Positions 42,518-52,243 of a stretch of DNA of 64,000 bases are shown one piece after another. A program made the position numbers and the translations under genes. The notes beneath the pieces are model-generated. The model saw only the letters and a list, made by a program, of their open reading frames with translations. It had not been told where the DNA came from and made no database searches. Position 1 is the stretch's first letter. Each line of letters opens with the position of its first letter. This DNA comes from Staphylococcus equorum (GTDB lineage Bacteria > Bacillota > Bacilli > Staphylococcales > Staphylococcaceae). The stretch covers positions 310,001 to 374,000 of the forward strand of contig NZ_JAMBPV010000002.1 in assembly GCF_029531845.1 (NCBI RefSeq), written 5' to 3'.

Positions 42518-43045
42518 TCAATTTTCCTCCCATTTGATATAGCCTTTTTTTCTAAAGTGTTGTAGTAATCTTCGTTCAATCATCCGGTTGAATTTCGTAA
42601 TAAAACCATCCGTTTGTTTCACTGGTACAACCATAATTGTAAAGAGTCCACGTCTATTACCTCCAAATACATCTGTAAGCATTTGGTCACCAATAACTAC
42701 AATTTCTGTAGGTTTCAATTTCATTAATTGCGCAGCTTGATTAAAAGCACGACCTCTAGGTTTTTTGGCTTTGAAAATATAATCAACATTCAATGATTTT
42801 GAAAAACTACCAACACGTCTTTCGTTATTATTAGAAACAATCGTAATTGTAATGCCTAATGCATTTGCTTTCTCAAACCATTGTTTCACTGCTGCAGTTG
42901 GATCTGCTTCGTCCCATCCTACAAGTGTATTATCTAAATCTGTAATAATTCCTTTCACGCCAGATGCTGCAAGTTTATCAATGTCTATTTGAAAAACAGA
43001 CTGCACATATTGATTTGGCATAAAATATTTTTTTATTATACCCAT
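42518..43045 (-). CDS. yqeG: HAD-family phosphatase YqeG
   Basis: Haloacid-dehalogenase (subfamily IIIA) phosphatase; family members are related to phosphatidylglycerophosphatase but the substrate here is unknown. The 175-aa protein has DLDNTL with nucleophile D36 and D38, then SNN, the AKKPRG lysine motif and VIGDQMLTDVFGGN. Upstream of yqeH in many Firmicutes. Confidence 0.9.
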   Translation of the reverse strand: MGIIKKYFMPNQYVQSVFQIDIDKLAASGVKGIITDLDNTLVGWDEADPTAAVKQWFEKANALGITITIVSNNNERRVGSFSKSLNVDYIFKAKKPRGRAFNQAAQLMKLKPTEIVVIGDQMLTDVFGGNRRGLFTIMVVPVKQTDGFITKFNRMIERRLLQHFRKKGYIKWEEN

Positions 43046-43062
43046 TATTTATTTTCACCTTT

Positions 43063-43749
43063 TTATATAGTTTTAATTAAACGCTCAACAATTTTACTAG
43101 AAGATATTGCTGCTTTTTCTAAAAATGCATCAAACGTAATACCAGCATCGCCGTCAGCTAAATCTGAAATTGCACGCGTAATTATGAATGGTAAATTAAA
43201 TTGATAGCAGGTTTGTGCAATTGCAGTAGCTTCCATTTCTGCAGCCATTGCTTGTGGGAAATTCGTTTTAATCATCGTACGCTGCTCATTTGTACCAATA
43301 AAGCTATCTCCACTCACAATTAATCCCGTTTTAGCTACAAGTTGTTGTTCATTAATTGCATCTGTTGCCTTTTTAATTAAATGCTCATCAGCAATAAACT
43401 GTGCTGGCATTTGAGGTATTTGTCCTAATTGATAACCAAATGCTCTTGCATCTGCATCATGATAAGAGACCAAATCACTAACAACAACATCACCAACATT
43501 TAATGATTTGTCTAAAGCTCCAGCAGAACCTGTATTAATTATTACATCAGGTCTGAATTTCTCAATTAATAATGTCGTAGAAATTGCTACGTTCACTTTA
43601 CCAATACCACTTTGTGAAAGTACTACCTCTTTATCATGTAGACGCCCTTTATAAAATATTACATGCGCAATTTTTATTTCCTCTAATGTTACAAGTTTAT
43701 CTTTTAAGATTGCTACTTCTTCTTGCATAGCACCTATAATACCTATCAT
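43063..43749 (-). CDS. mtnN: 5'-methylthioadenosine/S-adenosylhomocysteine nucleosidase
   Basis: Removes adenine from MTA and SAH, recycling methyl-donor by-products and feeding the LuxS pathway. The 228-aa protein has [10 protein letters not shown] at the N-terminus, [20 protein letters not shown] (catalytic Glu near 173) and [11 protein letters not shown]. Head of the mtnN-yqeG-yqeH operon, 17 bases before yqeG. Confidence 0.95.
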   Translation of the reverse strand: MIGIIGAMQEEVAILKDKLVTLEEIKIAHVIFYKGRLHDKEVVLSQSGIGKVNVAISTTLLIEKFRPDVIINTGSAGALDKSLNVGDVVVSDLVSYHDADARAFGYQLGQIPQMPAQFIADEHLIKKATDAINEQQLVAKTGLIVSGDSFIGTNEQRTMIKTNFPQAMAAEMEATAIAQTCYQFNLPFIITRAISDLADGDAGITFDAFLEKAAISSSKIVERLIKTI

Positions 43750-43785
43750 TATAATTCACCTCATATTAAAATCCTAGCCTTAGTT

Positions 43786-43793
43786 ATTCTACC
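43786..43793 (-). promoter_or_regulatory. Extended -10 promoter of mtnN operon
   Basis: Minus-strand TGGTAGAAT is a TGn-extended -10 located about 40 bases before the mtnN ATG; the -35 is poor. Confidence 0.42.
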
Positions 43794-43919
43794 ACATTTA
43801 TGTTCATAGCTCGATCATTGTTCAACTTTTTATATTAAATTCTATATGCCATTTTCCCTATTTTTAAGTAATTAATAATAAATTTTTTATACATTTGAAT
43901 TCCATATTTTTTCCATATA

Positions 43920-43964
43920 AAAACTCTGAACAATACATTATTTTTATGTATCGTTCAGAGTTTT
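43920..43964. terminator. Terminator after the NRAMP-like gene, two-sided
   Basis: AAAACTCTGAAC-ATACAT pairs with ATGTAT-GTTCAGAGTTTT (one mismatch), 7-base loop, with A/T tracts on both sides. It ends the pxp/acc operon. Confidence 0.88.
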
Positions 43965-43978
43965 AAAATAATGCTATA

Positions 43979-45211
43979 TTAACTACCGAATAAACCTGAT
44001 AAACTTTGTAGAGAGAATAACGCTGCAGCAATTGTAACTAGCACTGCCACTATACCAAAGATTAACATCCACGTTGGATGATGATAATCTCCGACAATTG
44101 ATTTTCGTTTACTCGCTATTAAAATCGTTCCTAAAGTGATTGGTAAAATAAATCCGTTAAGTGCTCCAGCAACGATTAATAAAGTAACTGGTTGACCTAT
44201 GAATAAAAATACTAGCGTAGAAACAACAATAAAACTAATTACGATTAAATTGGTTTTATTGTATACCGATTTATGTAATGTTTTTAAAAATGTCGCACTT
44301 GTATAAGCAGAACCAATTACAGATGACATTGCTGCTGCAAATAATACGACACCAAAGATACTACGTCCAACTGGTCCAAGTACATGTTCAAAGACTGAAG
44401 CTGGTGGATTTTCTGAACTTAAAGTAACACCTGTAACGACCACACCAAGAACTGCTAAGAATAATAAAGCTCTTAAAACACCGGTAGTCAATATACCAGA
44501 AATAGCGGCTTTATTAATAAATGGCAAATATTCTTTGCCTTTAATCCCAGAGTCTAAAATTCTATGTGCCCCAGCAAACGTAATGTAACCACCAACTGTG
44601 CCACCTACTAAAGTAATAATAGGTAGTACAAGCGCAAATGGTTGTTCTGGCATTACTAAATGCTTAGCCGCTTCTGCATATGGCGGGTTTGCCTTAAACA
44701 TCACAAACGCTATGACTACAATCATAAGCATGCCTAAAAACATTGTAACAACATCCATAACCTTTTGACCGCTTTTACTAATAAAGATACCAATGGATAA
44801 GATTGCTGTAATTGCAGCACCGATCTTCACATCTAAACCAAAGATGGCATTTAAACCAAGTCCAGCTCCAGCTATATTACCGATGTTAAAAGCTAACCCT
44901 CCAATGGCTATCAGTATTGAAATAATTGTACCAAGCCCATTGAAAATCTCATTTGCAACTTCTTGACCACGTTTGCCTGTAACTACCAATACTCTCCAAA
45001 TGTTTATTTGCGCACCAATATCTATAATAATAGATAATAGAATAGCAAATGCAAAACTTGAAGTGAATTGTGCCGTGAATACTGCAGTTTGTGTTAAAAA
45101 CGCTGGTCCTATTGCAGATGTTGCCATTAAAAATACTGAACCTAATAATAACCTTTTATGGTTTTTCGTGAACTCAAAATCTTTTTCTTCAGAACTTAAT
45201 CTTTCTTTCAT
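43979..45211 (-). CDS. NRAMP-family-related transporter of the 5-oxoproline operon (YcsG-like)
   Basis: Polytopic membrane protein (410 aa, about 11 helices) distantly related to NRAMP divalent-metal transporters. In true NRAMP proteins helix 1 carries DPGN and helix 6 carries a Met-Pro-His-like metal site. Here helix 1 reads ATSAIGPAFLTQTAVF and the helix 6 region reads GGTVGGYITFAGAHRI, so the metal-binding residues look absent. It is the last gene of the operon, 3 bases after pxpA, matching ycsG beside ycsF in Bacillus. A substrate such as 5-oxoproline or another small organic compound is inferred from context only. Confidence 0.82.
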   Translation of the reverse strand: MKERLSSEEKDFEFTKNHKRLLLGSVFLMATSAIGPAFLTQTAVFTAQFTSSFAFAILLSIIIDIGAQINIWRVLVVTGKRGQEVANEIFNGLGTIISILIAIGGLAFNIGNIAGAGLGLNAIFGLDVKIGAAITAILSIGIFISKSGQKVMDVVTMFLGMLMIVVIAFVMFKANPPYAEAAKHLVMPEQPFALVLPIITLVGGTVGGYITFAGAHRILDSGIKGKEYLPFINKAAISGILTTGVLRALLFLAVLGVVVTGVTLSSENPPASVFEHVLGPVGRSIFGVVLFAAAMSSVIGSAYTSATFLKTLHKSVYNKTNLIVISFIVVSTLVFLFIGQPVTLLIVAGALNGFILPITLGTILIASKRKSIVGDYHHPTWMLIFGIVAVLVTIAAALFSLQSLSGLFGS

Positions 45212-45214
45212 AGG

Positions 45215-45973
45215 TTAGCCCCCTAGACTTTTTATAGAAACGCCTTCTTTCGTTAATCTTTCTCTAATTTGCGTTACAAACTCGAGAGCATGTGCACCAT
45301 CTCCATGCACACAAATAGTATCAGCTTCTATGCTGATGGTCTTTTGGCTTTTTGCGACAACGGTTTGTGATTTTACCATATTAACTACTTGCTCAATTGC
45401 TTCATTTGTATCCGTAATTAATGCATCGTGCTCTTTCCTACTTACAAGTTGGCCATCGTCTTCGTAACGTCTATCTGCAAAGACTTCTGAGGCTGTTGTT
45501 AACCCAACTGATTTAGCTTCAGAAATTAATGACGTGTTAGATAATCCCACATATATTAGGGTCTTGTCAATATCAAATACTGCTTGCGCAATTGCGCGTG
45601 CTATATCTTTGTCTCTAGCTCCCATTTGATAAAGGGCGCCGTGCGGTTTAACGTGATTGATCTTCACGTTATGAATTTTACAAAATCCACTTAACGCACC
45701 AATTTGGTAAACAACAATATCATAAATTTCACTTGGTGATAAATCCATATTTCTACGTCCAAATCCTTGTAAATCTGGCAATCCTGGATGAGCACCAATA
45801 CCTACATCATGCGTTTTAGCTAATTTTATCGTTTCATTCATTACATGTTGGTCACCAGCATGGAAACCACAAGCAATATTTGCTGAAGTAATAAGTGGGA
45901 TGATATGTTCATCCCCTCCAAATGAGTAATTACCGAAAGCTTCTCCAAGATCACAATTTAAGTCTACTTGCAT
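45215..45973 (-). CDS. pxpA: 5-oxoprolinase subunit A (LamB/YcsF family)
   Basis: Component of the ATP-dependent 5-oxoprolinase PxpABC, which opens pyroglutamate to glutamate. The 252-aa protein is the LamB/YcsF TIM-barrel type with [11 protein letters not shown] at the N-terminus, [38 protein letters not shown] and [11 protein letters not shown]. These His/Asp-rich motifs fit a deacetylase-like metal site. The ATG overlaps the accC stop as TAATG. In this operon PxpA is separated from PxpB and PxpC by the biotin genes. Confidence 0.92.
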   Translation of the reverse strand: MQVDLNCDLGEAFGNYSFGGDEHIIPLITSANIACGFHAGDQHVMNETIKLAKTHDVGIGAHPGLPDLQGFGRRNMDLSPSEIYDIVVYQIGALSGFCKIHNVKINHVKPHGALYQMGARDKDIARAIAQAVFDIDKTLIYVGLSNTSLISEAKSVGLTTASEVFADRRYEDDGQLVSRKEHDALITDTNEAIEQVVNMVKSQTVVAKSQKTISIEADTICVHGDGAHALEFVTQIRERLTKEGVSIKSLGG

Positions 45974-47331
45974 TAAGATACCCCCTTGATAATTTGATGC
46001 CTATCTAAAAATTTTATATCTACTTCTTTTGCATCCCCGTCTGCATACAATGGGTAAGATAACACTGCGTATAAAAAGTCAGCAGTTGTTGTAAAACCGT
46101 CTATCACCATTTCATCTAAAGTAACTTTTAATTTTTTGATTGCGCGTTGTCTATCAGGCGCTTTTACAATCACTTTTGCTACTAAAGAATCATAATAAGG
46201 GGAGACAGTATACCCTTGATAAAGTAAGCTATCTACACGTACGTTAAATCCTTGTGGTAAATGTAATGCTTCTACTTTTCCTGGTGAAGGTTGGAATTGT
46301 CGCTCTGGGTTCTCTGCATTAATTCGTGCTTCAATGACATGTCCGTCAAAAACTATATCTTCCTGTGTGAAAGGCAATTCGTTATTTATCATCAAGTATA
46401 ATTGAGCTTGTAATAAATCCCTATTCGCTCTCATTTCAGTCACAGTATGTTCTACTTGAATACGAGCATTCATTTCAATGAAATAATATGCTGTGTCTGT
46501 CACTAAAAATTCGATTGTACCTGCGCTTCTGTAATTCGAGGCCTTTGCGACTTTAACTGCATCGCTACACATTGCATTTCTCGTCTCTTTTGATATTGCT
46601 GCACAAGGTGATTCTTCAATTAATTTTTGATTTTTTCTTTGTACTGAACAATCTCTTTCTCCTAAATGTATGTAATTATTCTTACCATCACCAATGACTT
46701 GAACTTCTACATGTTTCGCTACAGGAATAAACGATTCAACATAAATACGATTATCACCAAAATACTTCTCGCCTTCACTCTTAGCCTCTTTATAAGCTTT
46801 AGCTAATTCATCAACTGTTTTAACAATTCTAATGCCCTTACCACCGCCACCACTAGCAGCTTTTAAAACAAGTGGAAAACCAACATCTTGTGATATTTGT
46901 TTCACTTCTTCAATTGACTCCACAGCATTTGTAGAACCTGGAATAATTGGCACATCCGCATTATCAACAGTTTGACGTGCGGTGATTTTATCACCCATCA
47001 TTTCCATCGTCAATCGTGTTGGGCCAATAAAATCAATATTATTTTCTTCTACTTTTTGTGCAAAAGAAGTACTCTCTGATAAAAAGCCATATCCTGGATG
47101 TATTGCAGTAGCACCACTGATTTTTGCTGCACTAATAATTCTGTCCTGATTCAAATAACTCTCTAGTGGATTTGCTTCACCAATACAAATAGCCTGATCA
47201 GCTAAACTCACATGTAAACTAGATTCATCCCCTATTGCATATATAGCTACTGTTTCAACATCCATCTCTCTACATGCCCGGATAATTCTAACAGCTATCT
47301 CTCCTCTGTTTGCTATTAAACAACGATACAC
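45973..47331 (-). CDS. accC: Biotin carboxylase (AccC paralogue) in the pxp operon
   Basis: ATP-grasp enzyme that carboxylates biotin on a carrier protein using bicarbonate. The 452-aa protein has the full family layout: [15 protein letters not shown], the glycine loop [42 protein letters not shown] with catalytic residues, and [14 protein letters not shown] start at 47331, six bases after GGGGTG; a GTG at 47340 lies in that site. No accA/accD carboxyltransferase is nearby. Staphylococci carry another accBC pair for fatty-acid synthesis (from memory), so this one likely serves the neighbouring carboxyltransferase-domain proteins PxpB and PxpC. Confidence 0.9.
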   Translation of the reverse strand: MYRCLIANRGEIAVRIIRACREMDVETVAIYAIGDESSLHVSLADQAICIGEANPLESYLNQDRIISAAKISGATAIHPGYGFLSESTSFAQKVEENNIDFIGPTRLTMEMMGDKITARQTVDNADVPIIPGSTNAVESIEEVKQISQDVGFPLVLKAASGGGGKGIRIVKTVDELAKAYKEAKSEGEKYFGDNRIYVESFIPVAKHVEVQVIGDGKNNYIHLGERDCSVQRKNQKLIEESPCAAISKETRNAMCSDAVKVAKASNYRSAGTIEFLVTDTAYYFIEMNARIQVEHTVTEMRANRDLLQAQLYLMINNELPFTQEDIVFDGHVIEARINAENPERQFQPSPGKVEALHLPQGFNVRVDSLLYQGYTVSPYYDSLVAKVIVKAPDRQRAIKKLKVTLDEMVIDGFTTTADFLYAVLSYPLYADGDAKEVDIKFLDRHQIIKGVS

Positions 47332-47353
47332 AGCAAACACCCCTTTCTTTAAC

Positions 47354-47806
47354 TTATTTTATTTTAATAATCGTCTGATTATATTCGACATTCGCACCAT
47401 GTTCTACTACGATTTCTTTCACTACACCATCTAGGTCACTTTTCACTTCATTCATTACTTTCATTGCTTCAATGTAACCGATCGTATCACCTTTATTTAT
47501 TTCATCACCAACACGAATGATTGGTTCAGTAAGCTCTTTTTCATCTTGTTGGAAGAATGTACCTACCATTGGTGATTTAACTTCTTTAAAGTTGTCCTGA
47601 ACAGTTGTTTGACCGTCCGTTACACTTTGATTTTGATTGGATTCTTGGTTTGCTACAGTTTGTAAATTTTTATTGGAAGGAAATGAACCCATATTATTAT
47701 CAGTAAAATCTATAGAAATTTCACTTTTACTATCTTTGTATTCGAATTTTTTAACTTCATTTTCTTTCACTAATTTTATTAATTGCTCTATTTTTTCAAA
47801 ATTCAT
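47354..47806 (-). CDS. accB: Biotin carboxyl carrier protein (AccB paralogue) in the pxp operon
   Basis: Carries the biotin that shuttles CO2 between a carboxylase and a carboxyltransferase. The 150-aa protein has an N-terminal segment like AccB (1-40), a Gln/Asn-rich linker (about 45-72) and a biotinyl domain with EAMKVMNEV; the biotin lysine is K116. The methionine after it is conserved. The ATG overlaps the pxpC stop as TAATG, so its production is tied to PxpC rather than to fatty-acid genes. Confidence 0.92.
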   Translation of the reverse strand: MNFEKIEQLIKLVKENEVKKFEYKDSKSEISIDFTDNNMGSFPSNKNLQTVANQESNQNQSVTDGQTTVQDNFKEVKSPMVGTFFQQDEKELTEPIIRVGDEINKGDTIGYIEAMKVMNEVKSDLDGVVKEIVVEHGANVEYNQTIIKIK

Positions 47807-48813
47807 TATAATTCCCCTTTTAATATTTTTTTGATACGTGAAGCCGTTGGTCTTAATTGAGCCATATTATAAATAGGTGTATTGATTGTACCTTCTAATA
47901 TTTTTTTAAAATCTAATTCTTGTTGTTTTAATTTTTCTGTTGCTTCTTCAATCGTTATCCATTCAAAATGAAGCACGTCCCCTGGTTGTTTCTGTGCTAA
48001 AATATGTAAATCTGAACCACATACTGTAGCAATTTTTGTATAGCCACCAACTGTTTGTTTATCATTCAGTAAAATAATAGGATTTCCATCGTTTGGAACT
48101 TGTATGCTACCTAAAGCTACTGGCTCAGAAATAATATCCGCAGAATCTATTGGTGAGATTGTCTCACCTTGTAATCGATATCCCATGCGGTCTGATTTTT
48201 CTGAAATTTTAAATTCAACTGTTGTCAATTTATCTTGTGTATCTAGAGTGAATCGATTTATTTGTGGTCCTTCAATGATTTGAATTGTATCTTTATTAAA
48301 TGTTTCAGTATTTAATTCTAAACTGTAACCTACTTTAGAAAGGTATGTATCGTCTTGTTTACACAAAATCACATCATCTCCTTTTAAAGCACGCCCCTTA
48401 TATCCTCCAATATGACTGCGTGTATGAGTAGCATAACTACCTGCTACCATTGGAACATCTAGTGGTTTACCAAACAAAATGTAACCTCTCGCACCATTTA
48501 CTACGGCACCCAGTTCCAGTACATCGCCTTTTTTCACTGAAGTTACTGTCTGAACATCAATATCTTTATCATTTATCTTGGCATTATATTGCGCACCAGT
48601 GATAATAACAGTATTGTCTGCTAAAAATTGAAGTGTTGGACCAATAATCGTGCATTCAATCGCAGGTCCTTCATTTCCAATAAGTGATTGGCCTAACTTA
48701 TATGCATATTGATCTAACACGCCTGCATTCGAAAATCCTTGGTTTTGAAAACCAATTCTACCTTGGTCTTGTATTGTACTAAATAGTCCAGGATTTAAAA
48801 TTTTAATAGACAT
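47806..48813 (-). CDS. pxpC: 5-oxoprolinase subunit C (KipA family, carboxyltransferase A/B subdomains)
   Basis: Member of the KipA/AHS2 family, the same fold as subdomains A and B of the urea carboxylase carboxyltransferase. With PxpB it forms the ATP-using part of 5-oxoprolinase; B. subtilis KipA was first described as an antagonist of the KipI kinase inhibitor. The 335-aa protein has LNPGLFSTIQDQGRIGFQ, SNAGVLDQYAYKLGQSLIGN, SDRMGYRLQG and the NDKQTVGGYTKIATV motif. It starts one base after pxpB and overlaps accB. Confidence 0.92.
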   Translation of the reverse strand: MSIKILNPGLFSTIQDQGRIGFQNQGFSNAGVLDQYAYKLGQSLIGNEGPAIECTIIGPTLQFLADNTVIITGAQYNAKINDKDIDVQTVTSVKKGDVLELGAVVNGARGYILFGKPLDVPMVAGSYATHTRSHIGGYKGRALKGDDVILCKQDDTYLSKVGYSLELNTETFNKDTIQIIEGPQINRFTLDTQDKLTTVEFKISEKSDRMGYRLQGETISPIDSADIISEPVALGSIQVPNDGNPIILLNDKQTVGGYTKIATVCGSDLHILAQKQPGDVLHFEWITIEEATEKLKQQELDFKKILEGTINTPIYNMAQLRPTASRIKKILKGEL

Positions 48814-48814
48814 A

Positions 48815-49537
48815 TTAAATTTTCACCCACTTTTCTATCTCAAAATCGTCACGCTGCTGTTCATCTAATATACGATGGTATGTTGCTTCTTCTATAGCGT
48901 AAAATTTTATGTAGTCTCCTGCACCATATAAACACATAGGTTCTCTATGAATATCAAACACTTTAATTGGCGTACGTCCTATAATTTGCCAACCACCAGG
49001 AGATTGCTTAGGATATAGACCCGTTTGATTATTAGCAATACCTACAGAACCAGCATGAATGCTTGTTCTCGGTTCTTGGCGTCTTGGCGTATGTAATTGT
49101 CTATCTAATCCCCCTAAAAAAGGAAAACCAGGCATAAATCCTAACATATAGATTAAATAAGCATTTTCAGTATGTATACGTATGACCTCTTCAGTAGTTA
49201 AATTGTTATGTGTTGCTACCTCTTGAATATCTTGTCCATAACTTCCACCATATAACACAGGTAGGTTAATCGTTTGTGTTTGTATAGCTGTATCGTCAGA
49301 TTTTGTTAGGTCCATTTGATTTAAATTAAGTTCTGTAATAATCTTTGATAAATCACTTTTACTGATATCAATGGTTAACATAATTGCACGATATGAAGAA
49401 ACTATTTCAATAATAGCTGGGTTGTTTTGTGATTTAATACATTGTTCGACGTGCTGTACCTTTTGAAACGTATTAGGATCTATACGCTCTTCAAAATAAA
49501 TCATAATCGTTTGTTCATTAATTAATTTATAATTCAA
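48815..49537 (-). CDS. pxpB: 5-oxoprolinase subunit B (KipI family, carboxyltransferase C/D subdomains)
   Basis: Member of the KipI/AHS1 family, the fold of subdomains C and D of the urea carboxylase carboxyltransferase; partner of PxpC. The 240-aa protein has LMLGFMPGFPFLGGL equivalent YMLGFMPGFPFLGGLD (about 130-145), TPRRQEPRTSIHAGSVGIA and SPGGWQIIGRTP, the usual KipI core. TTG start at 49537, eight bases after AAGGGGG. First gene of the six-gene operon. Confidence 0.92.
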   Translation of the reverse strand: MNYKLINEQTIMIYFEERIDPNTFQKVQHVEQCIKSQNNPAIIEIVSSYRAIMLTIDISKSDLSKIITELNLNQMDLTKSDDTAIQTQTINLPVLYGGSYGQDIQEVATHNNLTTEEVIRIHTENAYLIYMLGFMPGFPFLGGLDRQLHTPRRQEPRTSIHAGSVGIANNQTGLYPKQSPGGWQIIGRTPIKVFDIHREPMCLYGAGDYIKFYAIEEATYHRILDEQQRDDFEIEKWVKI

Positions 49538-49611
49538 AGATTATGCCCCCTTTTTTACATTTACAATGCAGTTTATCTTCAAGAAAACTATATTGTGCAC
49601 ATGATATTGAT

Positions 49612-49670
49612 AGTATACCATTTATTTTAATATTGTGTTTAATACTAAAAAGTTATTACTAATAATAACT
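49612..49670 (-). promoter_or_regulatory. Candidate promoter and operator palindrome of the pxp/acc operon
   Basis: Minus-strand TGGTATACT (AGTATA at 49612-49617) is a TGn-extended -10 about 75 bases before pxpB. A perfect 8-bp palindrome AGTTATTA-CTAA-TAATAACT (49651-49670) lies 34 bases upstream of the -10. No protein is assigned to it. Confidence 0.45.
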
Positions 49671-49791
49671 AAACATTTTCTATCCAAAGTGTATTTGTAA
49701 ATAAAATAGCAATATTAATCTAAAATTTCATTATTATCATTAAGTTAACAAAATGTTACCGCCAAGTATATAACTACTTTTATATAGTGTA

Positions 49792-49831
49792 AAATCCCCC
49801 TAAACATCTGTATATATGTTTAGGGGGATTT
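49792..49831 (-). terminator. Terminator after greA
   Basis: Perfect 16-bp stem AAATCCCCCTAAACAT/ATGTTTAGGGGGATTT, 3 bases after the greA stop, followed by TTTT on the minus strand. Confidence 0.9.
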
Positions 49832-49834
49832 GTT

Positions 49835-50311
49835 TTATTTAATATTTTTAATAATAACGTTTATTTCGCCACCATTTGGTAACGGTACACGTACTTCATC
49901 TTCTAATTTTTTACCAATTAAACTTTTAGCCATTGGCGATTCATTAGAAATTTTACCATTAAATGCATCAGATTCAGCTGAACCAACAATTTGGTATTCT
50001 TCCTCTTCTTCGCCTGGTAATTCTACAATTGTTACTGTTTTACCAATTTTAACTTCATTGTTATCACCAGTATCTTCGATAATCTGTGCATTACGTAACA
50101 TATGTTCTACACGTTGAATATCTTGCTCGATAAATCCTTGTTCGTCTTTAGCAGCATCGTACTCTGAGTTCTCAGATAAGTCACCGAAAGAACGTGCTAC
50201 CTTAATTTTTTCAACGACTTCTGGTCGTTTAACTGTTTTTAATTCTTCTAACTCATGTTCTAATTTCTCAAAACCCTCTTGAGTCATTGGGTACTGTTTT
50301 TGATTTTCCAT
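49835..50311 (-). CDS. greA: Transcription elongation factor GreA
   Basis: Rescues backtracked RNA polymerase by stimulating transcript cleavage. The 158-aa protein has the N-terminal coiled-coil (about 1-75, with the acidic tip around [13 protein letters not shown]) and the C-terminal FKBP-like domain ([26 protein letters not shown]). Follows udk by 27 bases. Confidence 0.96.
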   Translation of the reverse strand: MENQKQYPMTQEGFEKLEHELEELKTVKRPEVVEKIKVARSFGDLSENSEYDAAKDEQGFIEQDIQRVEHMLRNAQIIEDTGDNNEVKIGKTVTIVELPGEEEEEYQIVGSAESDAFNGKISNESPMAKSLIGKKLEDEVRVPLPNGGEINVIIKNIK

Positions 50312-50338
50312 TATGTCATCTTCCTTTACATATACATA

Positions 50339-50962
50339 CTATTGTTTACTTACTAAAGTTTGAATCTTTGTCGTCATTATATCGATTGCTACTTTATTAC
50401 TGCCACCTTCTGGAATAATAATATCTGCATATCTTTTAGTCGGTTCTATAAATTGATTATGCATTGGTCGCACCACATTTAAATACTGATTTATAACAGA
50501 ATCCATAGTACGGCCTCTTTCTTCAGTATCTCGAAGTAACCGTCTTAAGATACGTAAATCAGCATCAGTATCAACATAAATTTTGACATCCATTAAATCT
50601 CTTAATGTTTTGTTTTCAAGCGCAAATATACCTTCCACGATAATAACATCTTTTGGCTCAAATGCAATCGTTTTATCACTTCTCGTATGATTTGAATAAT
50701 CATAAGTTGGAACTTCAATTTGTTTTCCATTCCTCAAATCATTCAAATTCTCGATTAACAAATCATTATCAAATGCAAATGGATGGTCATAATTGGTTTC
50801 CAAGCGTTCATCAAAAGTTAAATGCGATTGGTCCTTATAATAATAGTCTTGAGCCAATAGTGCAACACTATGACCTTCTAAATTCTTCATAATTTCATTT
50901 GTTACTGATGTTTTGCCTGATCCAGAGCCACCTGCAATACCTATAATTGTCGTACTATTCAT
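50339..50962 (-). CDS. udk: Uridine kinase
   Basis: Phosphorylates uridine and cytidine in pyrimidine salvage. The 207-aa protein has the P-loop GGSGSGKTS (10-18), [10 protein letters not shown], the YDHPFAFD nucleoside site and a lid with [12 protein letters not shown]. Its ATG overlaps the trhP2 stop as TAATG. Confidence 0.95.
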   Translation of the reverse strand: MNSTTIIGIAGGSGSGKTSVTNEIMKNLEGHSVALLAQDYYYKDQSHLTFDERLETNYDHPFAFDNDLLIENLNDLRNGKQIEVPTYDYSNHTRSDKTIAFEPKDVIIVEGIFALENKTLRDLMDVKIYVDTDADLRILRRLLRDTEERGRTMDSVINQYLNVVRPMHNQFIEPTKRYADIIIPEGGSNKVAIDIMTTKIQTLVSKQ

Positions 50963-52230
50963 TATCCAATTTCCTTTCTCATCATGTTGTTGGCATAAAT
51001 TGGATGATCGACTTTGATTTGCACGATTTGCAATGGATGGCGTGCTGCATCAAGTTCATTACCTTCTTCATCATAAATTGTATCCACAACTTGTCTAAAT
51101 GTTTCAATTTCAGGACCAAAAAATTCAATTTCTTGTCCGGGTTCAAATTTATTACGTTGTTGCACTGTCGCTATGTGGGTTGAACTATCATAATCTAATA
51201 CTAAACCACAGAAGTCAAATGAAGCATTCTTTTTATTTTGTCGGCCGAACATTTGTTCTTCGTAACCTGGCGTCCCTTCAATAAATGCTGAAGCTGTATC
51301 CCTATTGGCACATTTATCTAATTCGCTTAACCATTCCGGCTTGATTTTAAAATGTTCTGGGTCTTCTGCATAAGCATCAATAACCTTTCGATACACAGAA
51401 ACAACTGTTGCAATATAGTGAATTGATTTCATACGACCTTCAATTTTTAAAGAATCGACACCGATGTCCATCATTTTTGGTATAGCTTCGATTAGTTTTA
51501 AATCTTTAGGACTCATTGCAAATGGCGCAGCTTCATCATTAGCATAAAATAAATCTAACTCACCATCTTGATCTACTTGTAACAAATCATAATCCCAACG
51601 ACAACTTTGACAACAACCACCTCTATTGGAATCGCGCGCAGTCATATGATTACTTAAGGTACATCTTCCTGAGTAAGCAATACACATCGCACCATGTATA
51701 AAAGATTCGATTTCAATATCTACTTTTTCTTTCATCTCTTTCATTTCCATTGCTCCAGTTTCACGAGCTAATACAACTCGATCCAAACCTTCTTCTTTCC
51801 AAAATTCAACGGCTTTATAATTTGAAAGTGATTGCTGTGTAGATAAATGTATCTCTAATTTTGGTGCTACCCGTTTACACGTTTCAATAATAAGAGGGTC
51901 AGCAACGATAATACCTGTTGCACCAGTTAAGGCTAAATCACGCAAATAGTCATCTAATCCATCTATATTCTCATCATGCGCAATGATGTTCGTAGTGACA
52001 TAGATTTTAGCACCATAACTTTGTGCAAATTCAACACCTTCTTTAATTTCATCCATTGTAAAATTATCTGCATTTGATCTTAAACCATATTCTTGTCCAC
52101 CGAGGAACACAGCATCTGCCCCATAATGTACTGCAATTTTTAATTTTTCTAAATTACCCGCGGGAGCAAGAAGTTCAGGTTTATTCATTTTAGGTTTATT
52201 ATGTAATTTAATTTCTTCTAAAACTTTCAC
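50962..52230 (-). CDS. trhP2: tRNA hydroxylation protein P2 (U32 peptidase family, YrrO)
   Basis: U32-family protein with cysteines that hold an iron-sulfur cluster; with TrhP1 it makes 5-hydroxyuridine at tRNA position 34 using prephenate. The 422-aa protein has [27 protein letters not shown] at the start, [20 protein letters not shown] and GGCCQSCRW cysteine motifs, and a C-terminal beta-barrel domain. GTG start at 52230, seven bases after GGAGG; longer in-frame versions overlap trhP1 by almost 200 bases and are rejected. Confidence 0.9.
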   Translation of the reverse strand: MKVLEEIKLHNKPKMNKPELLAPAGNLEKLKIAVHYGADAVFLGGQEYGLRSNADNFTMDEIKEGVEFAQSYGAKIYVTTNIIAHDENIDGLDDYLRDLALTGATGIIVADPLIIETCKRVAPKLEIHLSTQQSLSNYKAVEFWKEEGLDRVVLARETGAMEMKEMKEKVDIEIESFIHGAMCIAYSGRCTLSNHMTARDSNRGGCCQSCRWDYDLLQVDQDGELDLFYANDEAAPFAMSPKDLKLIEAIPKMMDIGVDSLKIEGRMKSIHYIATVVSVYRKVIDAYAEDPEHFKIKPEWLSELDKCANRDTASAFIEGTPGYEEQMFGRQNKKNASFDFCGLVLDYDSSTHIATVQQRNKFEPGQEIEFFGPEIETFRQVVDTIYDEEGNELDAARHPLQIVQIKVDHPIYANNMMRKEIG

Positions 52231-52243
52231 TGTTAAACCTCCA

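Noticed and set aside
43979..45211. Calling the NRAMP-like protein a manganese importer (mntH)
   Set aside because: The helix 1 and helix 6 metal motifs are not visible and the gene belongs to the pxp operon.
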